Notes under the pieces: generated by a model | The model's input: only the letters and a program-made list of their open reading frames with translations | The model's database searches: none | Told to the model about the DNA's origin: nothing | Assembly: GCA_949825065.1 (NCBI GenBank) | Contig: OX463848.1 | Location: forward strand, 27,180,699 to 27,244,698 | Direction of reading: 5' to 3' | From: Odontocerum albicorne | Taxonomy: Eukaryota; Arthropoda; Insecta; Trichoptera; Odontoceridae | Length of the DNA stretch: 64,000 bases | In this document: positions 53,635-63,083 of the stretch, in pieces | Position numbering within the stretch: position 1 is the first letter of the stretch | Layout: each line of letters begins with the position of its first letter | Position numbers and translations under genes: made by a program

Positions 53635-54004
53635 GATACACATACCAGTATAAATCTTGAGACGTGTATATATTTTATTTACTCAAAGTATCGAACTCTT
53701 TTTCCTTACAGCTCTGTATCGAGATAATATTAATAAAAAAAACATTATTCGTACCGCCCCAGCGAGCTCGCTTCATATGTCGCTTTGATTCTCACTTCAT
53801 TTCGTTTTGATTGCTTCCTTATTTTCACTCGACGCTCTGGACCGTAATATGATGTTCATAATAATAAACAACGTACTTCCAAAGGAAACCAATTGAATTA
53901 AATTAAATGCAATGAAAACATCTATAATAAATACCATTAAATTCACAACAAAGTCAAACATAATATATACACATACGAGTGTACACTGGAATCGGACAGT
54001 ATCA
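53635..54004. other. Unassigned AT-rich DNA
   Basis: Short frames overlap at 53797-54112. A near variant of the scar motif, TACGAGTG, is at 53974. No domain seen. Confidence 0.4.
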
Positions 54005-54540
54005 AAATTTGCTAAGATGATAGTCCACAAAAATATTTTGGTGCCAACTTTGATGTATGTAAGTGAAACGTGGACGTGGAAAAATATTGAAAGAAACCCA
54101 AAAATGATGTAGTAAATGTAATGCGTTATATTGAGAAGAATACACGGAGGAATAATTTATGACTAAATATGGAATAAAGCGATAAGAGATGAATGTAAAC
54201 TTAATGCTGATGTATTAAGTAAGATGAAGAAAAACACATTGAGATGGTTTGGGCATGTGGAACGAATGAATGAAGAAAAACTAACAATACAAATATGAAG
54301 TGCAAATATGGGTGAAAGGCGTGTGAGAGAAAGACCAAGGAAAGTATAGTTGTATCAAATGAATGATATTCTGGAAGAAGGAAACGTAGAAAATCAAAGA
54401 AATCATAGAAGTTACTTGAGAAGGGGTATGTATGTAGAAAAGGCTAAGGATGTGTGTTGATATTGGAAAGTCTAGTGTTTTTCCTTTCTGCCTAGGCCGA
54501 CAGGGAAATGGCGTGATGGTATGTACGTATGTGTGTATGA
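54005..54540 (+). mobile_element. LINE-A relic, nearly complete C-terminal end
   Basis: In order: ILVPTLMYVSETWTWKN (54036-54085), 'MRYIEKNTRRNNL', ECKLNADVLSKMKKNTLRWF with GHVERMNEEKL (54196-54290), RVRERPRKV, MNDILEEGNVEN and the end GVMVCTYVCV with GGCGTGATGGTATGTACG. This copy gives the clearest order of the LINE-A tail. It has two stops and several frameshifts. Confidence 0.85.
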
Positions 54541-55474
54541 CAAAGTCAAATAATAGGGACATGTAATCAACGAATATCTCACAGATGATGATGATGTGGG
54601 AAGACAAAGGATGAGTATCATGTTAATCATTTTCGTTTGAAAATCCCATGGATGTAATGACATCGCAAAAAAGATTCTGCTCAACTGTATCAGTATGTAC
54701 ACATTTGAGCTATGGGTAAATTATAAAGGCTCTCTACTCAGAGTGCAATAATATAATAACGTGTACCCAATCATGTTTGGTTAATGCGCTACTGCAGTGC
54801 ATCTGCTATGTTCGCAGGAGGCACAACGCATGGGTTCATGGCCCTGATGAAGCATTGGATGATCAGTATGATATATACTATATGATGTAATCTGGAGCGC
54901 TTTCCTCCTAATGATGATAGTTTTTTCCGGATTCCTCCAGCAAATTAAATGAGTATTCATAGGTTTAGATGTCCTAAAAGGGTAGAGAACAAATAAATTA
55001 TATCTTTTGATATTCAAAGAAATTAATACCAATTAAGTGCAAGTTACTTGTTTCTTTAGAGGTATGATTATTTTGATCGATCTTTAAAGTTATTGGCCCT
55101 ATAAAATGGAATACAGTGGAGTGTCGGAAGTAGATGTCTTCAAAGCGCTTCTCTCCTAGCTTATATACGAGTATTACGTCTTGCAAACGGTGCGTTCCTA
55201 GCGCATTTATGCCAAGTAATGTGGCGCTTGACCATTTAAGGCTTTTAACGCGATAAGACGCAGTTTAATCTGTAATTAAAGCACTTTAAGGGACCGAAAT
55301 CAGCATCGTTCAATTTGTTACTTTTCTATCACTTTATACAACAGGCCACATACACTTCCGAAGAAATATGACACCATTTGGACCTAAACATTGCTGTCAT
55401 AGTAAACCAAGATCATTCCGCCTAAAGAGAGCCTCGACAAAGGAGGTAGAAATACGTGTCGCGATGATAAATAT
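54541..55474. other. Unassigned AT-rich DNA
   Basis: The minus-strand frames at 54781-55186 have no domain. TACGAGTA at 55166-55173. The mariner target TA is at 55475-55476. Confidence 0.45.
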
Positions 55475-55476
55475 TA

Positions 55477-56411
55477 CGAGGCATATCCAGAAAGTGAGTG
55501 TACTGAATTTTTGTAGGTTACAATTTTTTTTATTTAAACAAAAAAATTACGTGATTACCGTAGTACATATGTACCTAAGCTATTTTTCGACATAGTCGCC
55601 ATTCCTCTCAATGCAGGTGGTGAAGCGGGGTATCAACTTTTTGATGCCTTCCTCGAAGTAGTTTCCCGCCAACCCCTCCGTCCACTTCTCCACCTCTTCC
55701 TTTACCTCCTCGTCGGTTGAAAACCTTTTTCCACCCATGTGCAGCTTCAGGGAAGTAAAGAGATAGTAATCTGAAGGTGCTAGGTCAGGGGAATGCGCGG
55801 GATGGTTCAGGACATCCCATTTAAACGAGGCGAGCAGTTCCGTCTGGCATTGTCGTGCAACAGGCAGACTCCCTTTGTCAGCATGCCTCTCCTCTTGTTC
55901 TGAATCGCCCTCCGCAATTTTTTTAGGGTCTCACAGTATCTTGCAGAGTTGATGGTCTCCCCTTGAGGCATATATTCAATTAAAATTATGCCTTGACAGT
56001 CCCAAAACACGGATGCCATGATTTTCTTGGCTGAAATTGTGGTTTTGAACTTTTTGGCGGAGTGAAGAGGTGTGACGCCACTGTTGAGACTACCTTTTGG
56101 TTTCAGGCGTGTAGTGTGCAACCCAAGTTTCATCTCCAGTAACGATGGAGCGGAGAAATTCATCTTCATGGAGTTTGCAGCGCCTCAAAAACTCTTGCCC
56201 GGCCCTCCACTCGATTCAACTTGGCGGGAGATGGGGTTTACATTTTTCACGAAACGTGTTGTCGCGTCGACACTTCTCAACGTACTGACCTCGAACCGGT
56301 CTCGTTGCGGAGGGGAAGGGCCAGGCTACACGGAAGTGTAGCCAACATGTTGAAAATAAAATCCATCCGGTCGTGAGAGCCTCAGTACACTTACTTTCTG
56401 GATACGCCTCT
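55477..56411 (-). mobile_element. Mariner element with CGAG-type ends, internally deleted
   Basis: Left end CGAGGCATATCCAGAAAGTG with AGTGTACTGA; the right end, on the complement, is AGAGGCGTATCCAGAAAGTA with AGTGTACTGA. Target TA dinucleotides lie at 55475-55476 and 56412-56413. The length of 935 bp is less than the roughly 1.3 kb of a complete mariner: the region coding for the N-terminal DNA-binding half is gone. With both ends preserved it could in principle have been moved by a related transposase. The two termini differ at the first base (C or A). Confidence 0.9.
55580..56190 (-). pseudogene. Mariner transposase pseudogene, catalytic domain
   Basis: All three catalytic acid blocks of a DD34D transposase can be read, in three frames. 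DEFLRSIVTGDETWVAHYTP holds the first Asp. ISAKKIMASVFWDCQG with RGMLTKGVCLLHDNA holds the second. NHPAHSPDLAPSDYYLF holds the third, followed by GGKRFSTDEEVKEEVEKW and NGDYVEK with a TAG stop at 55580-55582. Frameshifts lie near 56070 (after ETKR and a stop) and 55840 (after HDNAR, where the PHTA step is lost). The N-terminal helix-turn-helix domain is missing, so the gene is inactive. A 120-codon frame at 55807-56169 is its longest open part. Confidence 0.9.
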
Positions 56412-56439
56412 TATATAATTAGTGGAATAACAAAGTCGT

Positions 56440-56812
56440 CGTTGCTGGACCTCGTAGTCAAGGATCCCTTCGTCATTCCAACATCAATTCAGTTTAAAAT
56501 CGACGCAGTGCCGTGAAGTTTTCTTCTCTTTTTAAAGTGAGCGTTGCGCACCAGCAAACTCACCGACCACACCGCTGTACTTTGGATATCCGATGGCGCA
56601 CCTAAAGTGAGACGTTCGGAACACACCGACTTGTTTTCCCCCCCATTTTTTTAAAGAATCGGTATGTCCGAATTCATAGGTATCCTTATACCCCCAAATA
56701 CAGGACGGAAAAAATACTGTGCCATTCAAGGAAAGTAGCACAGCGCAAGGTTCGAACTGGCGACCTTCCACACGGAAGTTCAGTGCGTTAACACGCGACC
56801 GTACACCTCTCA
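56440..56812 (-). mobile_element. SINE-1 copy, full length, minus strand
   Basis: Plus-strand view: TTGCTGGACCTCGTAGTCAA (3' block), CACCAGCAAACTCACCGACC, GAGACGTTCGGAACACACCG, CATAGGTATCCTTATACCCC, GGTTCGAACTGGCGACCTTC (B box) and CAGTGCGTTAACACGCGACC. It lies 27 bp beyond the mariner right end. A 122-codon minus-strand frame over it comes from the SINE and is not a gene. Confidence 0.85.
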
Positions 56813-57684
56813 AATAAATTAATTTATTATTAAATATTCTAATATAGAGTTCCACAAATTTAAAGCCGATAACATTGATTTCATTTGACTGTTCCACCAA
56901 AGTTACGTCAGTTTGATCTTTCAGATTGTCTTAGTACTTGAATCTTCCTGTCATTTGTTGGGTAGTTGGACTGTTGGGTAGTTGGAGTGTAGTATAAACT
57001 TACCTAACTACCTTTTCTGGCTCGCTCTTGTATCACATTCTACATTCATTGCTTACCCAGAAAAGATAAATAAGGCCGTAAAAATTGTATTAAATACAAA
57101 GCTTTTAACACCCTGATTGTATTCCGTAAGTGTTTCTTACGTTAGAATAATCTAAAAAAATCTTACATGGCAACTGGTATCGAGAATTCTGCTATGTACT
57201 CGTACAATATTTATTTATAATGTTCTATCGCATATCTCGTTCGCTGTCACGATAATTTCTTACACGCCATTGATTTTCCAATATTGCTATCCACTTTATC
57301 CTGTATCCAGCTCGTGTACACACGTAAAAACTAATTTATTTATATTTTTTTATCACATATAACGACGTAAATGTGTAATATGTTAGAATTAAAATGTCAC
57401 TCGTGTAAAATAACAAAAATATATCGATAAGTTTTTTTCAGTTGGATTATGAATTACTTATTGAAGTTTTTCCATTATAATATCGTAATTGTAGATAGTA
57501 AATATGTTTCCTTAGAATTCTAACGTTCATTGTTCAATTCCTGGCGGTTTCTGATTTTAGGTTGATTTATTATTATTTAAGTTTGGTTTTCTATCATGCA
57601 TGCTGCCTTTCATTTATTCTAAGAGCGTTGAAGAATAATTTATAAATAATGTGTAGAGACAGACGAGTCGAATAAATACTGTAT
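56813..57684. other. Unassigned AT-rich DNA
   Basis: TACTCGTA at 57197-57204. Nothing else seen. Confidence 0.45.
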
Positions 57685-58080
57685 AAATGCATGCATTGAG
57701 AAGAATGCCTGGAGTGAAAATGTATGACAGAATACGGGAACGAAGTGATTCGGGATAAATGTGAACAGGCTGATGTGTTAATTAAGATGAAGAAGAACAC
57801 GCTGAGATGGTTTGGGCATTTGCGATGAATTAATGAAGACATACTAAGAAAACGGTGTCAAGTGGAAGGCTGTGAGAAGACTAAGGAAAGTATGGTTGGG
57901 TAAAGTGATTGATATTCTGAAAGAAGGACACGTAAAAATTGTAGAAGTTGTATGGATGTAGAAGAGTCGAGATATAAAAGTCTGCCACTCTCTCCTTTCG
58001 GCTTACCCCGATAGGAAGACGGCATGATGGTATTTAATAGCCCTATGCGAAAACATTTAAGGTTTGGCTGATATATTTCA
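57685..58080 (+). mobile_element. LINE-A relic with 3' block
   Basis: 'LRRMPGVKMYDRIRERSDSG' near 57700, AAGAAGAACACGCTGAGATG with GTTTGGGCAT ('KKNTLRWFGHL'), 'LRKVWLGKVIDILKEGHVK', and the end TACCCCGATAGGAAGACGGC, ATGATGGTAT. Then ATAGCCCTATGCGAAAACAT and TTAAGGTTTGGCTGATATA, the block shared with 36408 and 36777. Confidence 0.8.
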
Positions 58081-58109
58081 AGTTTAAGATTAAGAGATCT
58101 ATGCGTAAA

Positions 58110-58220
58110 AAAGCCTTAAGTGAAAATCAGACGGGATCCCTTTTAAAAAAATTGGGCGCTAATGAGAATGGAACGCGCAACCCCCAGGTCGGACGATATG
58201 CGTCGTACCAACTAGACCAC
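58110..58220 (-). mobile_element. SINE-2X copy, partial
   Basis: The minus strand reads TACGTGGTCTAGTTGGTACG, ACGCATATCGTCCGACCTGG and GGGTTGCGCGTTCC, then CCCGTCTGATTTTCACTTAA. A plus-strand fragment, CACCTCCGTGTCCTAGCTCT, at 58225-58244 may be the start of another copy. Confidence 0.7.
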
Positions 58221-58299
58221 GTACATAAGTGGTCACCTCCGTGTCCTAGCTCTTAGGCCTTTATTGTTGTATTACATTTTCGATGTACATATATAACAT

Positions 58300-58485
58300 A
58301 CAGTACAACCTGGCAGTTTTATTGGTATGTGGCAATCTCTTCTAACTAATTAGAAATTGGTTCAAGAGGTCTAAAATGACAACCAACCAGGAAACTTTAT
58401 TTTTGAATGGGTTTCAATGGCAATTTAACTCGCACCCCCCTTGTTGGAATAAAAGTGTTTTACTAACTAGGCCACGGAGCTTGTC
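58300..58485 (-). mobile_element. SINE-2X copy, near full length
   Basis: The minus strand: AGCTCCGTGGCCTAGTTAGT, AAACACTTTTATTCCAAC, then the body. The tail is the complement of AGTACAACCTGGCAGTTTTA and TGTGGCAATCTCTTCTAAC. The B box is eroded (AATTTAACTCGCACC on the plus strand). Confidence 0.75.
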
Positions 58486-58880
58486 TTTATAAAGATTTTA
58501 TTTCGTTGGTAATTATGGATGATGAAATTCAGTGGAATCACGAAACTTAAAAAAGAAATTTATCGCCTTTATATTAAAAAAAAGGCCAAGGGTCAAACGT
58601 ATTTTTGTGGTTTAAAAATCAGGATATCCCATTTCAGGCGGCATATAAATAATATTTTCGAGTGGCAATTTCATGTAACATATGACTAGTTAGTACTTGG
58701 TTGAAAATATCATGAACCAAATAAAACATAAGTATACAACGTAGAAGCCGGCCCGGCCCGGTTTTGGTATTTGATTGGTTTGTGCTCTATAAAGTGTTTA
58801 TGAATAGTCATCACGTGGGTAGTTAAACGAGACTCAGTCGATCGGAAGTGTGCTGAAGAAAAGATATATTTTACAATTCA
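58486..58880. other. Unassigned; GCCCGG-rich spot
   Basis: CCGGCCCGGCCCGG at 58748-58761, followed by TTGTGCTCTATAAAGTG. It might be a promoter-like edge, but there is no second copy to judge by. Confidence 0.35.
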
Positions 58881-59310
58881 ATTGTTCTCTTACAGTGAAC
58901 ACGTTGCTGCTTGTTACCAGCTATCAGTTGCTATAAGATTTGCACTCTCATTGGCTTGCTTCAAAAAGCGATTAAAAAATCATTATATCTCTCTCTTCAA
59001 TGACACAGCATGTTTTTCCCTATTTCCCATTCAATATTTATTTTTTTATCCCTCTCCACTCCCAATTCATTTGTGTTATTAAATAATAATATCTTTTATG
59101 TTTTCATTGTATTTCTTTATTCTCCGATTTGTAATTTTAGTTTGTTCTGACTTTTAACTGTTTTATCTGTGTGTGTAACCTTAAAAAATTGTAACCTCTC
59201 AACCAGCGAATGGCAAAACCTTTACAACTCATGTCTAATTGGTTGGAAGAGATTACTGTAGGGCAGTAAACCCACTGATTATACCATTGCGTAGTGAAGT
59301 GTTCAATTAA
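58881..59310 (+). mobile_element. LINE-C relic, ORF2 end and 3' tail
   Basis: The open frame (58882-59082) reads HVAACYQLSVAIRFALSLAC, FKKRLKNHYISLFNDTACFS. It aligns with HAVKLWYQLLNAVILSPSLA, FFKQRL, KYYISLFNDETCFS of the 41 kb copy. The 3' tail at 59233 is TTGGTTGGAAGAGATTACTG, then GGGCAGTAAACCCACTGATT, matching the X tail of SINE-2. This is the clearest LINE/SINE partner evidence. Confidence 0.8.
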
Positions 59311-59699
59311 TAGATAAAAAATACTTTTGTTGTGAATATTTTTGTGATTTAATAAGAACTTCCAAAAAGTGCTGTAATTTTTTGAAGATCAATAGGTTTA
59401 ATTGTTTTTTAACAGCTTACTTTCTTTTGATTCATAATTCTTCAGTTCAATATGACACAGATTCTGTATACACTTTAAGGAAAGGTCATACAACACGTTT
59501 TGTTCAGCTTCCTAGATCGCTTGGAATGTGATACCAAGCCTTAATATTCCACTTCAAAGTTCAACAATTGTAATGTAGTTGCTTAGTTTTTTAAGTTCAC
59601 AAAATACAGCCATGAAGGCTATTTTTTGCTATTTCATAACATTGATTCATGACATTTCTCTCGTGTATGAAGTTAATTTTTAAAATATTATAATTCAAG
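59311..59699. other. Unassigned AT-rich DNA
   Basis: May contain more decayed sequence of the LINE-H copy that follows, but no motif can be read. Confidence 0.4.
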
Positions 59700-60300
59700 T
59701 TCCACATTGGATTGTAGTGTGTCTGATGGTGTCATGTCTTCCATTATTTTGGTATTATGCGCGGAAGTTGAACGTCAATAAGTGTCAGGTACTGTTTCTA
59801 AGTTGCAGTCTCCCACACATTATGATTTTACAATTAACAACTCGACTTTTTCGAGTATTGCAAATTCGTGACCTGGGAATTGTGTTCGATGCTCAATGGC
59901 CCTTTTTTGACCACATTATTGGTATATGATAGGTGCTGGAATTTATTTTAAAAATATCCAAAAAAATCTTCAATAAATACATTTAAGAAGTCAGCTTTAA
60001 TTATGATTCCACCGTTTGGTCACTTTTCTATGATGTTCATATAAGCGCAGTTGAAAGGGTGCAGCATAAATTTTTGAGCTTTTTTAATTTGAAATTGGGC
60101 ATATCTATGATTGAAATCAATTATATCTATCTGGAATAAACATTGAATTTATTAACTTTGAGCAAAAGAAGAGTTCTTAATGATTTACTTTTTTACATCA
60201 AATCATCAGCTCTCACTGAAATTGCTCAGAATTGCTTAGTTTTTTCTTTCAGTACATACTCGCCATTGGGCTATTTTATATTGTATGTAAAGTATCTCTA
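59700..60300 (+). mobile_element. LINE-H relic, RT thumb and beyond
   Basis: A frame at 59717-59929 reads LNVNKCQVLFLSCSLPHIM and FRVLQIRDLGIVFDAQWPFF DHI, the 'LN..KC..L.F.R' and 'V..IRDLGV.FD..L.F..HI' steps of Jockey/CR1-like RTs. From 59993 it continues FNYDSTVWSLFYDVHISAVE, RVQHKFLSFFNLKLGIS, and after a stop LTLSKRRVLNDLLFYIKSSA. The 'YGS.VWSP....I..IERVQ.KFLRF' pattern is clear. Three frame changes. 5'-truncated; the 3' end is uncertain. Confidence 0.8.
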
Positions 60301-60797
60301 ATTATCTACAAAATTCCCCTCTATAGTATATATAATGCAACTTTTGGGAAATCAATTTGCTGAGATTGCCGATATATTTTACCAAAGTCTGATTAGCTAT
60401 TTAAGAAGGTTGATTTTAGAATTTATAAAGTACTAAATTTATACTATACTCTTCTTTCGACATGAATGTCAAGGGTGGCACTCGGTATGGTGAGGGGAAA
60501 CTAGAGACGGTCCCGTATCGTATAATCAACTTTGTATATTGTTAAATGTTTATAATTTTGACTTTTTTACTTGCTAATTTATTAGTTACGTCAGTTATTT
60601 TAGTGTGTTGATTTTTATTTAGTATTTTTTTTTAAATTATAATATTGTTTTTCGTTGTAAATCTGTGAAGCATTCATAATTTCTTAAATAGTGGTGTAAG
60701 CTACATAGTACTGAAAAATAAATAAATATTTTTTTTATTGTTGATTTACTTTTATCAAAATAAATAATATATTTTAAAAATCATTTAAAAAAAGGGT
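60301..60797. other. Unassigned; probable LINE-H 3' remainder
   Basis: Faint reading FGKSIC, KSD, LFKKVDFRIYKVLN near 60350-60440 may be the end of LINE-H. (AATA)n-like A-rich stretches at 60710-60780 could be its tail. Confidence 0.4.
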
Positions 60798-61125
60798 AGT
60801 TTTCCACAATACGTTCTCACCGAGCCGATCTTTTCGAGTGTGCCCGCTAACGAGGGCAATCCTGCCGTAATCTGTGTTCCGTACCGGCCCGCGTTACGGC
60901 CGCCTCTTCCCCGATCCGGCACCGGCCTGCCGACCGGAATGATTTAAAAACACACGCCATTTTGTTCCAGCCCGCGCAACCAGCCTTTTCCCCTAGGATA
61001 AGGGTAAATGTGTGTCGATAACTTTTTCCGGCGGAAAACGGGCCGCGCTTACCTGCCGCGGGACGCTGGACCGGCTTCTGGGTCAGATCCGGTCGAGCGT
61101 TACCCGAAGGTGCGGAGAACAGGGG
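60798..61125. promoter_or_regulatory. CpG-rich island, possible promoter
   Basis: An abrupt GC-rich block in AT-rich DNA. About 18 CpG occur in the first 130 bp (for example CCGTACCGGCCCGCGTTACG and CACCGGCCTGCCGACCGG), with more near 61035 (GGGCCGCGCTTACCTGCCGC). Translations in three frames show stops and no domain. Most of the window has few CpG, so this block has escaped methylation decay or arrived recently. It could be a promoter, an internal end of a mobile element, or foreign DNA. No gene could be identified next to it. Confidence 0.45.
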
Positions 61126-61803
61126 AAAGTATAATTGTAAATCATTGATTTCAGTTTTTAGTTTCTGACTCGGGTTTCGAACGATGTCACTATCAATTTT
61201 CTACGAATAAAATTAAAATTGCTAGTTCATATTTTTTATCTTCAACAGCTCTTGAATTGGCTTTATTCTCTTTCATTCGTGAATTTTGAGTTAACAAGGC
61301 ACATTTTTTTTTATTCCTCATTTAATGTAGTTTTAGAATTCACATTCCATATTTTTTTATGTATGCATTCCATCCTAGTTTATCCTGAGCTCGAACCACA
61401 ATGCAATGCTTTGTTCACTATACAATATTTTAGTGACACGTCTTTGTTTACGATCATTGTAATATCAGTTTTTGTTCCGATACTCTTCTTTAACTGAAGG
61501 TTACATGTACATTCAGAATTGAACAAATGCATGTTTATAGTGGAAAATTACAGCATCTCTTATATACTCGTACTTCATCTCTGTAACATCTTTATCGCCA
61601 GTCAGAATGCTGAAATATTTCAGGAAAATAGAGGAAAATCTTGTAAAATAATCAGTTGTAGAAAAAAAAACAATTCAACTTGTACGAGTATGTAAATAAT
61701 AATTGCACTTTGTATACAAATATGATTCATGGAAAAGAAGCTCCATAAAATGACAAGGACTATAAAGCGCTTTTTCATCTTATTTTTCTCGAGGTGCCGT
61801 CTC
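61126..61803. other. Unassigned AT-rich DNA, two scar motifs
   Basis: A 92-codon plus-strand frame (61219-61497), hydrophobic and F-rich, just downstream of the CpG island, has no recognisable domain. TACTCGTA at 61565-61572 and TACGAGTA at 61683-61690. Confidence 0.45.
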
Positions 61804-62010
61804 CTATCGGAAATTAGTCACCATCACGGCAATCCTTATAAAAACTATCGTAGGCTGGTCACCATTATGACAATTCTTATTATGTAGCCTGCAGTCCGGA
61901 ACAAGTCGGTAGAATCGCCTAGAGATGCGGTATCTTCTTGTGCCGCGTTTGCCATTTATTTTTCCCTGTAAGATCAGTTGTGTTATAATGTATCTTGTGT
62001 CTATCATTAT
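61804..62010 (-). mobile_element. LINE-E relic, C-terminal tail
   Basis: The minus-strand 67-codon frame reads IITQLILQGKINGKRGTRRY, RISRRFYRLVPDCRL and IRIAVMVTNFR. This follows 'LLQLI.QGKI.GKRG.GRRRISWLRNLR.W......LFR.A..K..IA.M.AN.R' of an insect LINE ORF2 end, and matches the 19.3 kb relic. Confidence 0.75.
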
Positions 62011-62959
62011 ATGCTCTCTTTTTTTATAACACCTGATAAGTCAAGAATTATCCGATTGAACGGTAAAAATTAGTAAAGCATGATTGTGGGATAGTCGATT
62101 TATTTTTTTATCTACTCGTATTAATCCTTCAAATTGATGTCATGTCCAAGGAAACAACTGCCTTACTTTTAAATGGAAAAAGAGCTCTCGCTTCTTTGGA
62201 AATAATTATATCCACATTGTCCGTAAAGAAGCGGATTTAAGGATAGAAAGTTGACTATGTACCCCGAGAAGAGGGCCGGTGTGGGAGAGGCGGGAAATAT
62301 GATTGATGATTATTGTTTTTTTTGCAATATATCGCTAGTAAGCTTAACGGGCTCAATCGTTTTCCTATCGATCTTCGTTTCTAAATGGAAATTTGTTTGA
62401 GCAAACGATCAACTTTTTTCTAATATAAAATATATTTTTGTAAAAATAGGACGATTTATGATGATAGCGCATTTGAAAAATCTTAAATGTTTGTTTTCTT
62501 TTTCAATTATTTTTTAAGTCGTGTAGTATATTTAGAGCCTATCTTGTGTGGCGAAAAGTTTGACATCTTACATCTCAGCATCAAAGTGAAGGTCGAAGGT
62601 CAAAGAAGTGTATATGTTTTGCTCTGGTGATAGCTAACATCGAGTGAACTTGATAAATGACTTTTTCAAGTTTCTAGTTAAATATGTTTATATACATTTG
62701 AGAAAGGGTTTTCTTTATAATGAACTCAAATGTATATGTGACAGGATGACTACTTGGAAGAAAAGTTCTCATATACTATACGTGTGGTATTAATCTGTGT
62801 CATGCTGCATAAAATAATAGAAACTGTGTCTAGATAGACACAATATCTATTATTGTGTCTAGTTTGTAGATAATAACTACACCAAAAATCTTTTCTATTA
62901 AAACGAACAAATTAAAAAAAAAGTATTAACTTAAAAATATTTAAAAAAAAAAAGGTTTA
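62011..62959. other. Unassigned; two hairpins
   Basis: ATATACATTTGAG at 62690-62702 pairs exactly with CTCAAATGTATAT at 62725-62737. TAGACACAATA at 62835-62845 pairs with TATTGTGTCTA at 62851-62861. TACTCGTA at 62113-62120. No gene seen. Confidence 0.6.
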
Positions 62960-63083
62960 ATCCGTGGCCTGGTTGGTACGATGCCTTTATTTCAATCCGG
63001 TAGTTGCTTTTAAAATATTTCAGTTTGGACCTCATTTCAGGCTTCTTTAACATATTTCTGGATGGCTGGAAGGGATTGCCTGT
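62960..63083 (+). mobile_element. SINE-2X copy, shortened
   Basis: Head AATCCGTGGCCTGGTTGGTA, CGATGCCTTTATTTCAATCC. Then TTTCAGTTTGGACCTCATTT and tail TTTCTGGATGGCTGGAAGGG ATTGCC. The B box region has been deleted. Confidence 0.7.

Noticed and set aside
53974..53981. TACGAGTG and other one-off variants (TACTCGTG near 29523, TACTCGTC near 50120) as scars
   Set aside because: Could be mutated scars, but they cannot be told from chance matches, so they are not counted.
56532..56900. 122-codon minus-strand frame
   Set aside because: It runs along a full-length SINE-1 copy and encodes nothing recognisable.
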